From NCBI RefSeq assembly GCF_001005295.1, contig NZ_LBMK01000001.1, positions 1,043,759 to 1,107,758 on the forward strand: a stretch of DNA of 64,000 bases, in the 5' to 3' direction. This document shows positions 1 to 9,369 of this stretch, piece by piece. Source of the DNA: Streptomyces yangpuensis. GTDB taxonomy: Bacteria; Actinomycetota; Actinomycetes; Streptomycetales; Streptomycetaceae. The position numbers and the translations under genes are program-made. Within the stretch, counting starts at the first letter, position 1. Every line of letters begins with the position of its first letter. Below the pieces are notes generated by a model, which did no database searches, was not told where the DNA came from, and saw only the letters and a list, made by a program, of their open reading frames with translations.

Positions 1-858
1 GATGATCCCGTCCACGCCCATCTCCTGCACCTTCCGGGCGGTCGCGGCGTCGTCCACGATCCAGGTGTCCACCTCCATCGCCCGGCCGTGGGCTCCGAGC
101 AGGCCGTGCACGGCCGCGACCCAGTCGGCCGAGATGGTGGTGTGCCAGGGGTTGATCCGGTCGGTGAACTCCGCGTACCGGGGCAGCTCCGCCACGGGCG
201 GGGTCCCCAGGAACGCCGTCACCAGGTCGGGGCGCAGCCCGTGCACGATGCGCACGCAGTCGGCGCTGAAGCTCTGCACCACCAGGCGCTGCGAGACGTG
301 GCGCGGGTCGAGCCAGCCCGCCTCGCCCAGCACCCTCAGGGTCTGCTCCTCGATCCCGGGGTGGAGCTCCGGCTTCTTGATCTCCAGCAGCAGCCGCTGC
401 CGGTTGCGCTGCACCCGGTCGAGGTACTGCCGCAGGGTCGGTACGAAGGCGCCCGCGTACTCCTCGCCGAACCAGCTGCCCGCGTCCAGCCGGGCGATCT
501 CGGCCGCCGTGAAGTCCTTGACCCGCCAGGGCTTGCGGTCGGGGAAGACCTGTTCGACGTCGGTGGTCCGGGCCAGGGTGTCGTCGTGGATCACCACCAG
601 CTCGCCGTCCTTGGTGCGCTGCACGTCGTTCTCGACCCAGTCGAAGCCCATGCGCCGCGCCAGGTCGACGGCTTCGAGGGTGTTCTCCGGGGCGTACGCC
701 GAGGCCCCCCGGTGCGCGTACACGACGGGACCACCCAGGCCCAGCGGCCCGGCGGCGGATCCGGGCCCGGTGGCGGCGTACGAGGCCGTCCCGCCCAGCA
801 GGGTGAGGGCGAGGCCCAGGAATGCGGCGGCGGCCGCGGCGGCGGGTCGGACGTACAT
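1..858 (-). CDS. Glycerophosphodiester phosphodiesterase family protein, secreted, C-terminus cut by window edge
   Basis: Hydrolyses glycerophosphodiesters to glycerol-3-phosphate and an alcohol, outside the cell. Residues 1-28 form a signal peptide (MYVRP, then an alanine/leucine-rich core, ending near SYA). The GDPD signature follows: [18 protein letters not shown], then a [19 protein letters not shown] segment carrying the metal-binding Glu/Asp and the catalytic His, then LLLEIK. The ATG at 856-858 is preceded by AGGAGAA on the minus strand, which fixes the start. 286 codons are visible; the stop lies left of the window. It diverges from uvrB across about 230 bp. Family assignment is firm, substrate unknown. 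Confidence 0.9.
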   Translation of the reverse strand, partial: MYVRPAAAAAAAFLGLALTLLGGTASYAATGPGSAAGPLGLGGPVVYAHRGASAYAPENTLEAVDLARRMGFDWVENDVQRTKDGELVVIHDDTLARTTDVEQVFPDRKPWRVKDFTAAEIARLDAGSWFGEEYAGAFVPTLRQYLDRVQRNRQRLLLEIKKPELHPGIEEQTLRVLGEAGWLDPRHVSQRLVVQSFSADCVRIVHGLRPDLVTAFLGTPPVAELPRYAEFTDRINPWHTTISADWVAAVHGLLGAHGRAMEVDTWIVDDAATARKVQEMGVDGII

Positions 859-1064
859 GTGCGTTCTCCTCGGGTCGTGAGCCCTGTTCCTGCGTCAGAC
901 GGGTGCGGAGCGGCAGACGTTGTGGCGATGCACTTCACCGCGATCATGGGGTTGAAGATCACCGAGCCGCCACCGAACTACGACAAACGGACCAGAAGGG
1001 ATGACGTCGGCCCCGACCGGCGGGCCGGCCGGGAGCGCGCCGGTCCCGGGCGGGGAGACGTGAG

Positions 1065-1086
1065 TGTCAGTGGGGGGTCGTACGGT
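1065..1086 (+). promoter_or_regulatory. RecA-independent DNA-damage promoter (RecA-NDp / PafBC type) of uvrB
   Basis: TGTCAGTG at 1065-1072, exactly 8 bases, then TACGGT at 1081-1086. This matches the known actinobacterial consensus tTGTCRGTG-N8-TAnnnT, which the PafBC activator reads in mycobacteria. The uvrB ATG begins 7 bases after the -10 hexamer, so the transcript is probably leaderless. The motif match is seen directly; the activator is inferred. Confidence 0.8.
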
Positions 1087-1092
1087 GGAGTC

Positions 1093-3258
1093 ATGCGGCC
1101 CGTATCGAAGATCGAACGCACGGTGGCGCCTTTCGAGGTCGTCAGCCCCTACCAGCCCAGCGGCGACCAGCCGGCGGCCATCGCCGAGCTGGAGAAGCGC
1201 ATCCGTGCAGGTGAGAAGGATGTCGTCCTGCTGGGTGCGACCGGCACCGGCAAGTCGGCGACCACCGCCTGGATGATCGAGAAGCTCCAGCGCCCCACCC
1301 TGGTCATGGCGCCGAACAAGACGCTGGCCGCCCAGCTGGCGAACGAGTTCCGCGAGCTCCTGCCGAACAACGCCGTCGAGTACTTCGTCTCGTACTACGA
1401 CTACTACCAGCCCGAGGCCTACGTACCGCAGTCGGACACGTACATCGAGAAGGACTCCTCGATCAACGAGGAGGTGGAGAGGCTGCGCCACTCCGCCACC
1501 AATTCGCTGCTGACCCGGCGCGATGTGATCGTCGTCGCCTCCGTGTCCTGCATCTACGGCCTCGGCACGCCGCAGGAGTACGTCGACCGGATGGTCTCGC
1601 TCAAGGTCGGCGAGGAGATCGACCGGGACCAGCTGCTGCGCCGCTTCGTCGACATCCAGTACACGCGCAACGACGTCGCCTTCACCCGCGGCACCTTCCG
1701 GGTGCGCGGCGACACCATCGAGATCTTCCCGGTCTACGAGGAACTGGCCGTCCGCATCGAGATGTTCGGCGACGAGATCGAGGCCCTCTCCACCCTGCAC
1801 CCGCTGACCGGCGAGGTCATCAGCGAGGACCGCGAGCTCTACGTCTTCCCCGCCAGCCACTACGTCGCCGGCCCCGAGCGCATGGAGAAGGCGATCAACG
1901 GCATCGAGGCCGAGCTGGCCGAGCGCCTTGCCGAGCTGGAGAAACAGGGCAAGATGCTGGAGGCACAGCGCCTGCGCATGCGCACCACCTACGACCTGGA
2001 GATGATGCGCCAGATCGGCTCCTGCTCCGGCATCGAGAACTACTCGCTGCACATGGACGACCGCGAGCGGGGATCGGCGCCCAACACCCTCATCGACTAC
2101 TTCCCGGAGGACTTCCTCCTGGTCATCGACGAGTCGCACGTCACCGTCCCGCAGATCGGCGCCATGTACGAGGGCGACGCCTCCCGCAAGCGGACCCTGG
2201 TCGACCACGGCTTCCGCCTGCCGTCCGCGCTCGACAACCGGCCGCTGAAGTGGGAGGAGTTCCAGGAGCGCATCGGCCAGACCGTGTACCTGTCGGCGAC
2301 CCCCGGAAAGTACGAGCTCTCGCGGGGCGACGGCTTCGTCGAGCAGATCATCCGCCCCACCGGCCTCATCGACCCCGAGGTCGTGGTCAAGCCGACCGAG
2401 GGCCAGATCGACGACCTGGTGCACGAGATCCGCACGCGCGTGGAGAAGGACGAGCGGGTCCTGGTCACCACCCTCACCAAGAAGATGGCAGAGGACCTCA
2501 CGGACTACTTCCTGGAGCTCGGCATCCAGGTCCGCTACCTGCACAGCGACGTCGACACCCTGCGCCGCATCGAGCTGCTGCGCGAGCTGCGCGCCGGTGA
2601 GTACGACGTCCTGGTCGGCATCAACCTGCTGCGCGAGGGCCTCGACCTGCCCGAGGTGTCCCTGGTGGCGATCCTCGACGCCGACAAGGAGGGCTTCCTG
2701 CGGTCGGGCACCTCCCTGATCCAGACCATCGGCCGCGCCGCGCGCAACGTCTCCGGCCAGGTCCACATGTACGCGGACAAGATCACGCCGGGCATGGAGA
2801 AGGCGATCGAGGAGACCAACCGGCGCCGCGAGAAGCAGATCGCCTACAACACGGCGAACGGGATCGACCCGCAGCCGCTCCGCAAGAAGATCAACGACAT
2901 CGTCGCCACCATCGCCCGCGAGGAACTCGACACCGAACAGCTCCTCGGCACCGGATACCGGCAGGCGAAGGAGGGCAAGGGAGCCAAGGCGCCGGTGCCG
3001 GCGCTCGGCGGCCTCGCCTCCCACGCCCCGGCGGCTGCCAAGGGCGCCAAGGGAACGAAATCGGCCAAGGGCGGCAAGGCCGCCGAGGTGCTCACCGACC
3101 GGCCCGCCGCCGAACTGGCCTCGCTCATCGAGCAGATGACCGAACGCATGCGCGCCGCCGCGGCGGAGCTCCAGTTCGAGGTGGCGGCCCGGATCCGGGA
3201 CGAGGTCGGCGAGCTGAAGAAGGAGCTTCGGCAGATGAAGGAAGCGGGCCTCGCCTGA
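1093..3258 (+). CDS. uvrB: UvrABC system protein B (excision nuclease helicase subunit)
   Basis: DNA-damage verification subunit of nucleotide excision repair: it is loaded by UvrA, then recruits UvrC. 721 aa. Walker A GATGTGKS is at 48-55, the damage-probing beta-hairpin ([16 protein letters not shown]) at about 97-112, DESH at 346-349, a C-terminal helicase lobe with QTIGRAARN, and a C-terminal UVR domain that contacts UvrC. Between helicase and UVR domain is an Ala/Gly/Lys-rich linker, longer and more basic than usual in enterobacteria. The open frame extends upstream, but the ATG at 1093 starts where UvrB homology begins and sits just after a DNA-damage promoter, so initiation is likely leaderless; a GGTGGAG is also present. 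Confidence 0.97.
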   Translation: MRPVSKIERTVAPFEVVSPYQPSGDQPAAIAELEKRIRAGEKDVVLLGATGTGKSATTAWMIEKLQRPTLVMAPNKTLAAQLANEFRELLPNNAVEYFVSYYDYYQPEAYVPQSDTYIEKDSSINEEVERLRHSATNSLLTRRDVIVVASVSCIYGLGTPQEYVDRMVSLKVGEEIDRDQLLRRFVDIQYTRNDVAFTRGTFRVRGDTIEIFPVYEELAVRIEMFGDEIEALSTLHPLTGEVISEDRELYVFPASHYVAGPERMEKAINGIEAELAERLAELEKQGKMLEAQRLRMRTTYDLEMMRQIGSCSGIENYSLHMDDRERGSAPNTLIDYFPEDFLLVIDESHVTVPQIGAMYEGDASRKRTLVDHGFRLPSALDNRPLKWEEFQERIGQTVYLSATPGKYELSRGDGFVEQIIRPTGLIDPEVVVKPTEGQIDDLVHEIRTRVEKDERVLVTTLTKKMAEDLTDYFLELGIQVRYLHSDVDTLRRIELLRELRAGEYDVLVGINLLREGLDLPEVSLVAILDADKEGFLRSGTSLIQTIGRAARNVSGQVHMYADKITPGMEKAIEETNRRREKQIAYNTANGIDPQPLRKKINDIVATIAREELDTEQLLGTGYRQAKEGKGAKAPVPALGGLASHAPAAAKGAKGTKSAKGGKAAEVLTDRPAAELASLIEQMTERMRAAAAELQFEVAARIRDEVGELKKELRQMKEAGLA

Positions 3259-3346
3259 GTCCGGGGGTGTCAGTAGGGTTGGGTCACAGCCGCAGGAACA
3301 CGCTGCGCACCAGTCAACTGGGGCGGGCTACGGAGAGGGGACGCGC

Positions 3347-3925
3347 GTGACGGTCAACATGACCAAGGGTCAGGCCATCAGTCTGCAGAAGGCGGACGGA
3401 GGGACGCTGACCGCGGTCCGGATGGGCCTGGGCTGGCAGGCGGCGAAGCGCCGCGGACTGTTCGGCTCGCGGACGCGGGAGATCGACCTCGACGCGTCGG
3501 CGGTGCTCTTCGCCGACAAGCAGCCGGTCGACGTGGTCTTTTTCCGCCACCTGCAGAGCGACGACGGCTCGGTGCGCCACACCGGTGACAACCTGGTCGG
3601 CGGCGTCGGCCAGGGCGGGGACGACGAGGCGATCCTCGTCGACCTCCAGCGCGTGCCGGTCCACATCGACCAGATCGTCTTCACGGTGAACTCCTTCACC
3701 GGCCAGACGTTCCAGGAGGTGCAGAACGCCTTCTGCCGCATCGTCGACGAGACCAACGGCCAGGAGCTGGCCCGCTACACCCTCGACGGCGGCGGCGCGT
3801 ACACCGCGCAGATCATGGCGAAGGTGTCCCGCGTGGGATCCGGCTGGCAGATGACGGCCCTGGGCAACCCGGCCAACGGCCGGACCTTCCAGGACCTGAT
3901 GCCGGCGATCCTGCCGCACCTGTAG
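3347..3925 (+). CDS. TerD family stress protein
   Basis: TerD proteins are calcium-binding cytoplasmic proteins of tellurite/stress-response systems; their biochemical role is unclear. 192 aa, the usual single-domain length. The TerD core shows LGW near residue 28, REIDLDASAVLF with acidic Ca ligands, the conserved HTGDNLVG...GGDDEAILVDL segment, FTVNSFTGQTFQEV, and a C-terminal GSGWQMTALG. The GTG start at 3347 follows GGAGAGGGG with good spacing. A TAGGGT -10-like hexamer lies at 3274-3279. It is 43 bp upstream of a second TerD-containing gene, and both precede terC, the classic ter partner. Confidence 0.92.
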   Translation: MTVNMTKGQAISLQKADGGTLTAVRMGLGWQAAKRRGLFGSRTREIDLDASAVLFADKQPVDVVFFRHLQSDDGSVRHTGDNLVGGVGQGGDDEAILVDLQRVPVHIDQIVFTVNSFTGQTFQEVQNAFCRIVDETNGQELARYTLDGGGAYTAQIMAKVSRVGSGWQMTALGNPANGRTFQDLMPAILPHL

Positions 3926-3968
3926 CAGTACCGGAAAAGCGAAGAAGGCACGGGGGAGGGGCTGCACG

Positions 3969-5918
3969 ATGACGGCCGAACTGGTCCGGGGGCAGAACCA
4001 CCCCGTGTCCCAGAGCCGGGTGGAGATCAGGGTTTCGGCGGGTGCGCCCGTGCTGGCCCTGGCCTCGCTCGCCGACGAACAGGGCCGGCTCGCCGGCAGC
4101 GAGGTCCTCGCCCACCCGGGCGCCAGGTCCCTCCCCGGCGTGGACGCGCCGGCGGAACTCGCCGACCGGCACACCTTCGCGGTGGACCTCGACGCCGTCG
4201 CGGCGGACGTCCACCGCGTCGGCGTGCTGCTCGTGCTGCCACCCGGCGGCCCGGTCCGCTTCGGCGCGGTCCCGGCCTCCCACGTGGCCGTCGCCGGCCC
4301 CGACGGCGGAACCGAGATCGCCGGCTACACCCTGACCGGGCTGGATGCCGAGACCGCCGTGGTCGCCCTGGAGCTGTACCGGCGCCAGGGCGCCTGGAAG
4401 GTCCGGGCCGTCGGCCAGGGGTACGCCGACGGCCTCGGTGCCCTGCTCGCCGACGGCGGGCTGTCCGTGCCGGCCGCCCGGGAGCTGGCCGCCGCCGCGC
4501 TGCGCACGGTCGCCCCGGTGAAGGAGGCCGACGCGACACGCGCCGCCCTGCCGACCCTCGTCGGCGACGTGCGCGCCCCGCAGACCCCCGCCCAGGCCCC
4601 GGCGTCCGTCCCGGAGCCCCCGGGCCCGGTCCCGGTCTCCGGTGTCCCGTACGCCGGTACGCCGTCCGGTGGTGACGGCTCCCCGCCCACGATCAGCTAC
4701 ACCCACCCGCGCCGCCGCCGCACCAGCAGCGAGCCGCCGGAGCCCGCCCCGCGGCCCGCCGCCGCGGCGGAGCCGGGCCAGCCCCCGCGGCCCGTCGCCG
4801 GCGACGCCAGTGGCTGGTCCATGGACGAACGGCTCTACAACCAGGTCTGGGGCATGTTCGAGGACCTGGCCCGCACCGCCGCCGCCTACCGCAGCGCCGT
4901 GGAGTTCGCCGACAACCGTATGGAGCGCGAGCTCGACGACGCCCTCTCCGACCCGCGCCACCGCCTCGGCGGCTCCGGCAACGCCGCCCGCGACACCGCG
5001 CGGGCCCGCCGCGAGGAACTGGTCGCCCAGGCCCAGGCCGTCCTCGACCGGGACCTCGCCCAGCTGGTCGCCGAGGCCGAGGTCGTCGAGCCCGCGCTGC
5101 CGGCCGCGTACGCCCGCTGGGACAACCCCGTCTGGCACGGCCACCGCACGCCCGAGGAGGGCCCCCTCGCCCTGCGCCTGGGCGATCTGCACCTGCCCGA
5201 GCGGCCCGACCTGCGCATCCCCATGCTGGTCCGGCTCCCGCTGGAGCGCGGGCTGTGGATCGACAACGGCCGCACCGGGTCCGAGGCCGCGATGGCCATG
5301 GACACCGACCGGCTGCGCCGTGCCGCCATGGACATGGCCGTCGCGCACGCGGTGCGGCTGCTCGCGGTCCACCCCGCCGACCGGTTCTCCGTCCACGTCA
5401 TCGACGCGGCCGGGGCAGGCGCCGCCTCCCTGGCGCCCCTGGTACGGGCCGGGGTGCTGGCCGCGCCGCCCGCCGCCGGGGTCGCGGGCGTCAGCAGGAC
5501 GCTGGCCGAGCTGACCCGGCGGGTGGACCTCGTACAGATGGCGCTGAAGGCCGGGGCGCCCGAGGACCTGCCGCCGGACGTGGACACCGCCGAGCAGCTG
5601 CTCATCGTGCACGACTTCCCGCACGGCTTCGACGACCGGGCCGTGACCCAGCTGCGCTACCTCGCCGACGAGGGCGCGGCGGTCGGGGTGCACCTGCTGA
5701 TGGTCGCGGACCGCGACGAGGCGTCGGCCTACGGGCCGCTGCTGGATCCGCTGTGGCGCTCGCTGATGCGGCTGTCGCCGGTCCCGGACAACCACCTGGC
5801 CGACCCCTGGGTCCACCACGCCTGGACCTTCGAGCCGGACGTCCCGCCGCAGGGCAGCCGGGTCCTCGACCAGGCACTCGACCGGGTGGCGGCGGCCCGG
5901 CGCACTACCCGTCCGTGA
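3969..5918 (+). CDS. TerD-domain protein with long C-terminal extension
   Basis: 649 aa in two parts. Residues 1 to about 190 are a divergent TerD-like domain: FAVDLDAVAADVHRVGVLLVLP resembles the calcium-binding strands, and a C-terminal WKVRAVGQGYADGLGAL matches the end of TerD. A Pro/Ala-rich linker of about 100 residues follows. The C-terminal 350 residues start with an alpha-helical stretch (MDERLYNQVWGMFEDL), then RLGDLHLPERPDLRIPMLVRLPLERGLWI, then a Rossmann-like segment. That layout resembles FtsK/SpoIIIE-like ATPases but shows no Walker A, so it may be a dead ATPase or a different fold. It forms an operon with the upstream TerD gene. Function unknown; TerD call firm, C-terminal interpretation weak. 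Confidence 0.8.
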   Translation: MTAELVRGQNHPVSQSRVEIRVSAGAPVLALASLADEQGRLAGSEVLAHPGARSLPGVDAPAELADRHTFAVDLDAVAADVHRVGVLLVLPPGGPVRFGAVPASHVAVAGPDGGTEIAGYTLTGLDAETAVVALELYRRQGAWKVRAVGQGYADGLGALLADGGLSVPAARELAAAALRTVAPVKEADATRAALPTLVGDVRAPQTPAQAPASVPEPPGPVPVSGVPYAGTPSGGDGSPPTISYTHPRRRRTSSEPPEPAPRPAAAAEPGQPPRPVAGDASGWSMDERLYNQVWGMFEDLARTAAAYRSAVEFADNRMERELDDALSDPRHRLGGSGNAARDTARARREELVAQAQAVLDRDLAQLVAEAEVVEPALPAAYARWDNPVWHGHRTPEEGPLALRLGDLHLPERPDLRIPMLVRLPLERGLWIDNGRTGSEAAMAMDTDRLRRAAMDMAVAHAVRLLAVHPADRFSVHVIDAAGAGAASLAPLVRAGVLAAPPAAGVAGVSRTLAELTRRVDLVQMALKAGAPEDLPPDVDTAEQLLIVHDFPHGFDDRAVTQLRYLADEGAAVGVHLLMVADRDEASAYGPLLDPLWRSLMRLSPVPDNHLADPWVHHAWTFEPDVPPQGSRVLDQALDRVAAARRTTRP

Positions 5919-5972
5919 CCATCCTTTGGCGTTTTCTTTACCTTTACCGCCTTCGGCGGGTAAGCTCGTCAG

Positions 5973-6107
5973 CGCGGAGGGGAGTATTCCTGCTTTCCTG
6001 CTACGGCGTGCCCGTCAATACGGACCACCGCCGCGCACACGAGCGCGGTCGGTCCCGGGGCGTCGGCCCACGGCCTCCAGGCCGCCCGGGTGGAAGAGAC
6101 CTCCGGC
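5973..6107 (+). promoter_or_regulatory. yybP-ykoY manganese riboswitch upstream of terC
   Basis: The leader has the family's hallmarks in order. A 5' P1 arm GGAGG at 5976-5980 runs into GGAGTAT; CCGTCAATACGG (about 6012-6023) is an internal conserved segment; a GC-rich variable hairpin follows; a closing GAAGAGACCTCC pairs back, with CCTCC at 6100-6104 matching the 5' GGAGG. yybP-ykoY aptamers bind Mn2+ and commonly precede TerC/MntP/P-type ATPase genes. The ribosome site of terC (GGAGG, 6143-6147) lies about 40 bases downstream, so translational control is possible. A CCGCC-TTC-GGCGG hairpin at 5947-5959 precedes the aptamer. Confidence 0.82.
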
Positions 6108-6157
6108 AGCGATGACGCTGACGAAGTGCTGAGCCATCCGCCGGAGGCATGTTCACC

Positions 6158-7141
6158 ATGGAAGTTTCCTGGGCCCTTTGGGTCGCGACCATTCTCGGTC
6201 TGTCCCTGCTCATCGGCGCCGATTTCTTCATCGGCCGCAAGCCGCACGACGTATCGATCAAGGAAGCCGGCACCTGGACGGTCGTCTGGATCGTCCTCGC
6301 CGTACTCTTCGGCCTCGGCCTGTGGTTCTTCGGCACGCCCCAGGCGTCCCAGGAGTTCTTCGCGGGCTTCATCACCGAGAAGTCCCTGAGCGTCGACAAC
6401 CTCTTCGTCTTCGTCCTGATCATGGCGAAGTTCGCGGTGCCCTCCCACCTCCAGCAGCGCGTGCTGCTCATCGGCGTGCTGATCGCGCTGGTCCTCCGCG
6501 CGATCTTCATCGCCGCCGGTGCCGCGATCATCGCCAGCTTCAGCTGGGTCTTCTACATCTTCGGCGCGTTCCTGATCTACACCGCGTGGAAGCTGATCCA
6601 GGAGGCCCGCAAGGACGAGGACGACGAGGAGTTCGAGGAGAACCGCCTCCTGAAGTCCGTCGAGAAGAAGTTCGGCGTCGCCGACCAGTACCACGGCACC
6701 AAGCTCTTCATCATCAACAACGGCAAGCGCGTACTGACGCCGCTGATGATCGTCATGCTCGCCATCGGTACCACCGACGTGCTGTTCGCGCTGGACTCGA
6801 TCCCCGCCATCTTCGGCCTCACCCAGGACCCGTACATCGTCTTCACGGCCAACGCCTTCGCGCTGATGGGTCTGCGCCAGCTGTACTTCCTCATCGGCGG
6901 CCTGCTGGAGAAGCTGGTCCACCTCAGCTACGGCCTGTCGATCATCCTCGGCTTCATCGGCGTCAAGCTGGTGCTGCACGCCCTGCACGAGTCCGGGGTG
7001 CACGTCCCGGAGATCTCGATCCCCTTCTCCCTGGCCGTCATCTGCGGTGTCCTGGTCATCACCACGATCACCAGCCTGATCGCCTCGAAGAAGCGGGCGG
7101 CGGCCGAGGCCGCCGCCGGCACCGAGAGCATCGACGCCTGA
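6158..7141 (+). CDS. TerC family integral membrane protein (probable manganese exporter / metalation partner)
   Basis: 327 aa with at least seven hydrophobic segments. Typical TerC motifs: ADFFIGRK, the acidic LSVDNLFVFVLIMAKF in an early helix, TTDVLFALDSIPAIFGLTQDPYIVFTANAFALMGLRQLYFL, and EKLVHLSYGLSIILGFIG. TerC proteins (Alx, MeeF/MeeY, TerC) move Mn2+ or metalate exoenzymes. The ATG at 6158 is preferred because GGAGG (6143-6147) is 10 bases upstream; another in-frame ATG at 6149 would sit right on it. The manganese riboswitch in the leader fits Mn2+ as substrate. It follows two TerD genes. Confidence 0.93.
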   Translation: MEVSWALWVATILGLSLLIGADFFIGRKPHDVSIKEAGTWTVVWIVLAVLFGLGLWFFGTPQASQEFFAGFITEKSLSVDNLFVFVLIMAKFAVPSHLQQRVLLIGVLIALVLRAIFIAAGAAIIASFSWVFYIFGAFLIYTAWKLIQEARKDEDDEEFEENRLLKSVEKKFGVADQYHGTKLFIINNGKRVLTPLMIVMLAIGTTDVLFALDSIPAIFGLTQDPYIVFTANAFALMGLRQLYFLIGGLLEKLVHLSYGLSIILGFIGVKLVLHALHESGVHVPEISIPFSLAVICGVLVITTITSLIASKKRAAAEAAAGTESIDA

Positions 7142-7144
7142 CCC

Positions 7145-7169
7145 GGCCCGCGGACCGCGTCCGCGGGCC
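7145..7169. terminator. Bidirectional terminator between terC and MFS transporter
   Basis: A perfect 10-bp stem, GGCCCGCGGA / TCCGCGGGCC (7145-7154 and 7160-7169), with a 5-base loop lies between the terC stop and the converging MFS stop. Confidence 0.75.
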
Positions 7170-8590
7170 TACACGGGGGCGGCCGAAGCGGCCGCCCCCG
7201 TTTCCTTTTCCGCCTCCGCGGCCTCCGCGTCCGACTTCTTGCGCACGGCCAGGGGATTGGTCTCCGGCAGCAGTGCGAAGCAGGCCAGGCTGACCAGGGC
7301 GATCGCGGTCAGGTACGCCGCGACGCCCCACGGCGGACCGGAGCCGTCCGCCAGCGCCGTCGCCACGATCGGGGTCAGCGCGCCGCCCAGCACGCCGCCC
7401 AGGTTGTAGCCGACGGCCGCCCCCGTGCAGCGGATCCGCGGGGCGTACAGCTCCGGCAGGTACGCGCCGACCACCGCGAACATCGTCACCATGCCCAGCA
7501 GCGCCACCGCGAAGCCCAGCGTCATCAGCAGCGGGTCGGCCGTCCGCAACAGCGCCACCAGCGGGAACATCCACACGGCGCTGGCCGCGCACCCGGCCAG
7601 GCACAGCGGCCGCCGCCCGTAGCGGTCACCCAGCAGCGCCAGCAGCGGCGTCATCAGTCCCTTGAACGCGACGGCCGCCATGATGCAGGCCAGCATCGTC
7701 GTCCGGCCCACCGGCAGGTGCTCGGCGGCGTAGGCCAGGGACCAGGTGGTGACCGCGTAGAAGACGGCGTAGCCCACCGCGAGGGCCCCGCCGGTCAGCA
7801 GCAGCAGCCGCCAGTGGCCCCGGAACACCTCGGCGAGCGGGGCTTCGGCCCGGCGCCCGGTCGCCGCGAGCGCGCGGAACTGCGGGGTCTCCTCCACCGA
7901 GCGGCGCAGCCACAGCCCTGCCAGTGCCAGCAGCCCCGCCGCCCAGAAGGGCACCCGCCACCCCCAGGAGGTGAACTGGGCGTCGGTCAGCGACGCGGAC
8001 AGCCCCAGCATCAGGCCGTTGGCCAGCAGGAACCCCACCGCCGGGCCGACCTGCGGGAAGCTCGCCCACAGTCCACGCCGGTGTTGCGGCGCGTGCTCGG
8101 CGGTCAGCAGCACCGCACCGCCCCACTCCCCGCCGAGCCCGAGGCCCTGGAGGAAGCGCAGCAGGAGCAGCAGCGCCGGCGCGGCGATGCCGATCGTCCC
8201 GTACGTCGGCACACAGCCGACGGCCACCGTGGCGAGGCCGGTGAGCAGCAGGGAGGCCAGCAGCACCGGGCGTCGGCCGTAGCGGTCGCCGATGTGACCG
8301 AAGACGGCGGACCCCAGCGGGCGGGCGAGGAAGCCCACGCCGAAGGTGCCGAAGGCGGCGAGGGTCCCGGCGAGCGGGGAGAAGGACGGGAAGAAGAGCG
8401 GGCCGAGCACGAGGGCCGCGGCCGTCCCGTACACGAAGAAGTCGTAGAACTCGATGGCGGTCCCGGCGAGCGCGGCGGCCGCGAGGCGCGGCATGCCCGG
8501 CCCGGAGGAACCCCCGGCCTCAGCGGCCCGCGGGGCCGGAGGAACGGGGGTGGCGGCAGGGACGGGGGGCGGGGAGGGGTCCTGTGGCAT
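7169..8590 (-). CDS. MFS transporter, metabolite:H+ symporter (MHS) type
   Basis: 473 aa, 12 predicted transmembrane helices. After a proline/alanine-rich tail of about 30 residues come the MHS family signatures: GTAIEFYDFFVYGTAAAL in helix 1, FGHIGDRYGRRPVLL between helices 2 and 3, and RFLQGLGLGGEWGGAVLL. Relatives (ShiA, ProP, KgtP, CitA) import shikimate, proline/betaine, ketoglutarate or citrate by proton symport; the substrate here cannot be read. The last codons (AAASAAPV) lie in an inverted repeat that also serves as a hairpin after terC. It is 100 bp downstream of the MBL gene on the same strand. Confidence 0.9.
   Translation of the reverse strand: MPQDPSPPPVPAATPVPPAPRAAEAGGSSGPGMPRLAAAALAGTAIEFYDFFVYGTAAALVLGPLFFPSFSPLAGTLAAFGTFGVGFLARPLGSAVFGHIGDRYGRRPVLLASLLLTGLATVAVGCVPTYGTIGIAAPALLLLLRFLQGLGLGGEWGGAVLLTAEHAPQHRRGLWASFPQVGPAVGFLLANGLMLGLSASLTDAQFTSWGWRVPFWAAGLLALAGLWLRRSVEETPQFRALAATGRRAEAPLAEVFRGHWRLLLLTGGALAVGYAVFYAVTTWSLAYAAEHLPVGRTTMLACIMAAVAFKGLMTPLLALLGDRYGRRPLCLAGCAASAVWMFPLVALLRTADPLLMTLGFAVALLGMVTMFAVVGAYLPELYAPRIRCTGAAVGYNLGGVLGGALTPIVATALADGSGPPWGVAAYLTAIALVSLACFALLPETNPLAVRKKSDAEAAEAEKETGAAASAAPV
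7173..7201 (+). terminator. Second hairpin after terC, inside the 3' end of the MFS gene
   Basis: ACGGGGGCGGCC (7173-7184) pairs perfectly with GGCCGCCCCCGT (7190-7201) around a 5-base loop and is followed by TTCCTTTTCC. It is a strong plus-strand terminator that overlaps the coding end of the opposite gene. Confidence 0.65.
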
Positions 8591-8689
8591 GCGGCACCAA
8601 ATACCGCCTCCCCGTCCGCCGGGGCACGAGTTCGGCCGTCAACGACCGGAAGGAGTGCTCCGTGTCCGGAAGTTGACGCGTTGCCGTCC

Positions 8690-9346
8690 CTACCAGCCGC
8701 GCTCGCGCCACTCGGCGAGGTGCGGACGCTCCGCGCCGAGCGTGGTGTCGTTGCCGTGGCCCGGGTAGACCCACGTCTCGTCGGACAGCTGCTCGAAGAG
8801 CTTGTGCTGCACGTCGTCGATGAGACTCTTGAAGGCCTCCGGGTCGTCGTGGGTGTTGCCGACGCCGCCCGGGAAGAGGCAGTCGCCGGTGAACACGTGC
8901 GCGTGGCCGTGCGGGTCGTCGTAGATCAGGGCGATCGAGCCGGGGGTGTGGCCGACCAGGTGGCGCGCGGTCAGCTCGACCCGTCCGACGCGCACGGTGT
9001 CCCCGTCCGCGACCGGGACGTCGGTCGCGACCGGGATGCCCTCGGCGTCGTGGGCGCCCGCGTAGGTCCTTGCCCCGGTGGCCGCCACGACCTCCGCGAG
9101 CGCGCCCCAGTGGTCGCCGTGGCGGTGGGTGGTGACGACGGAGGCGATGCCGTCGTCGCCGATCAGGTTCAGCAGGGTCTGCGGTTCGGCTGCCGCGTCG
9201 ATGAGCAGCTGCTCATCGGTGGCCCGGCAGCGCAGCAGGTACGCGTTGTTGTTCATCGAACCCACCGCGACCTTGGAAATCATCAGGTCCGCGAGCTCGT
9301 GCACGTCGGCCGGACCGCCGACCTTGACCTCTCCGGTGTACGTCAT
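8690..9346 (-). CDS. MBL-fold metallo-hydrolase (glyoxalase II-like)
   Basis: 218 aa, one metallo-beta-lactamase domain. The metal-binding THRHGDHW motif supplies His74, His76, Asp78 and His79; further ligands are His133 (GHTPGS), Asp155 (TGDCLF) and His197 (YPGHG). That set fits glyoxalase II or a persulfide dioxygenase-like thioester hydrolase. It lies 23 bp after the mycothiol-dependent isomerase-like gene and is probably cotranscribed, so a mycothiol-conjugate or thioester substrate is an attractive inference. Hydrolase class is firm, substrate unknown. Confidence 0.9.
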   Translation of the reverse strand: MTYTGEVKVGGPADVHELADLMISKVAVGSMNNNAYLLRCRATDEQLLIDAAAEPQTLLNLIGDDGIASVVTTHRHGDHWGALAEVVAATGARTYAGAHDAEGIPVATDVPVADGDTVRVGRVELTARHLVGHTPGSIALIYDDPHGHAHVFTGDCLFPGGVGNTHDDPEAFKSLIDDVQHKLFEQLSDETWVYPGHGNDTTLGAERPHLAEWRERGW

Positions 9347-9369
9347 GTGGTGATCCTAGAGGTGTATTC

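Noticed and set aside
2..880. Long plus-strand open frame at the left edge
   Set aside because: Minus strand encodes a clear glycerophosphodiesterase with a ribosome site; the plus frame is Arg/Ser-rich shadow translation typical of 72% GC DNA.
895..3024. Very long minus-strand open frame under uvrB
   Set aside because: Composition is Leu/Gly/Asp/Val shadow; the plus strand is uvrB with all motifs.
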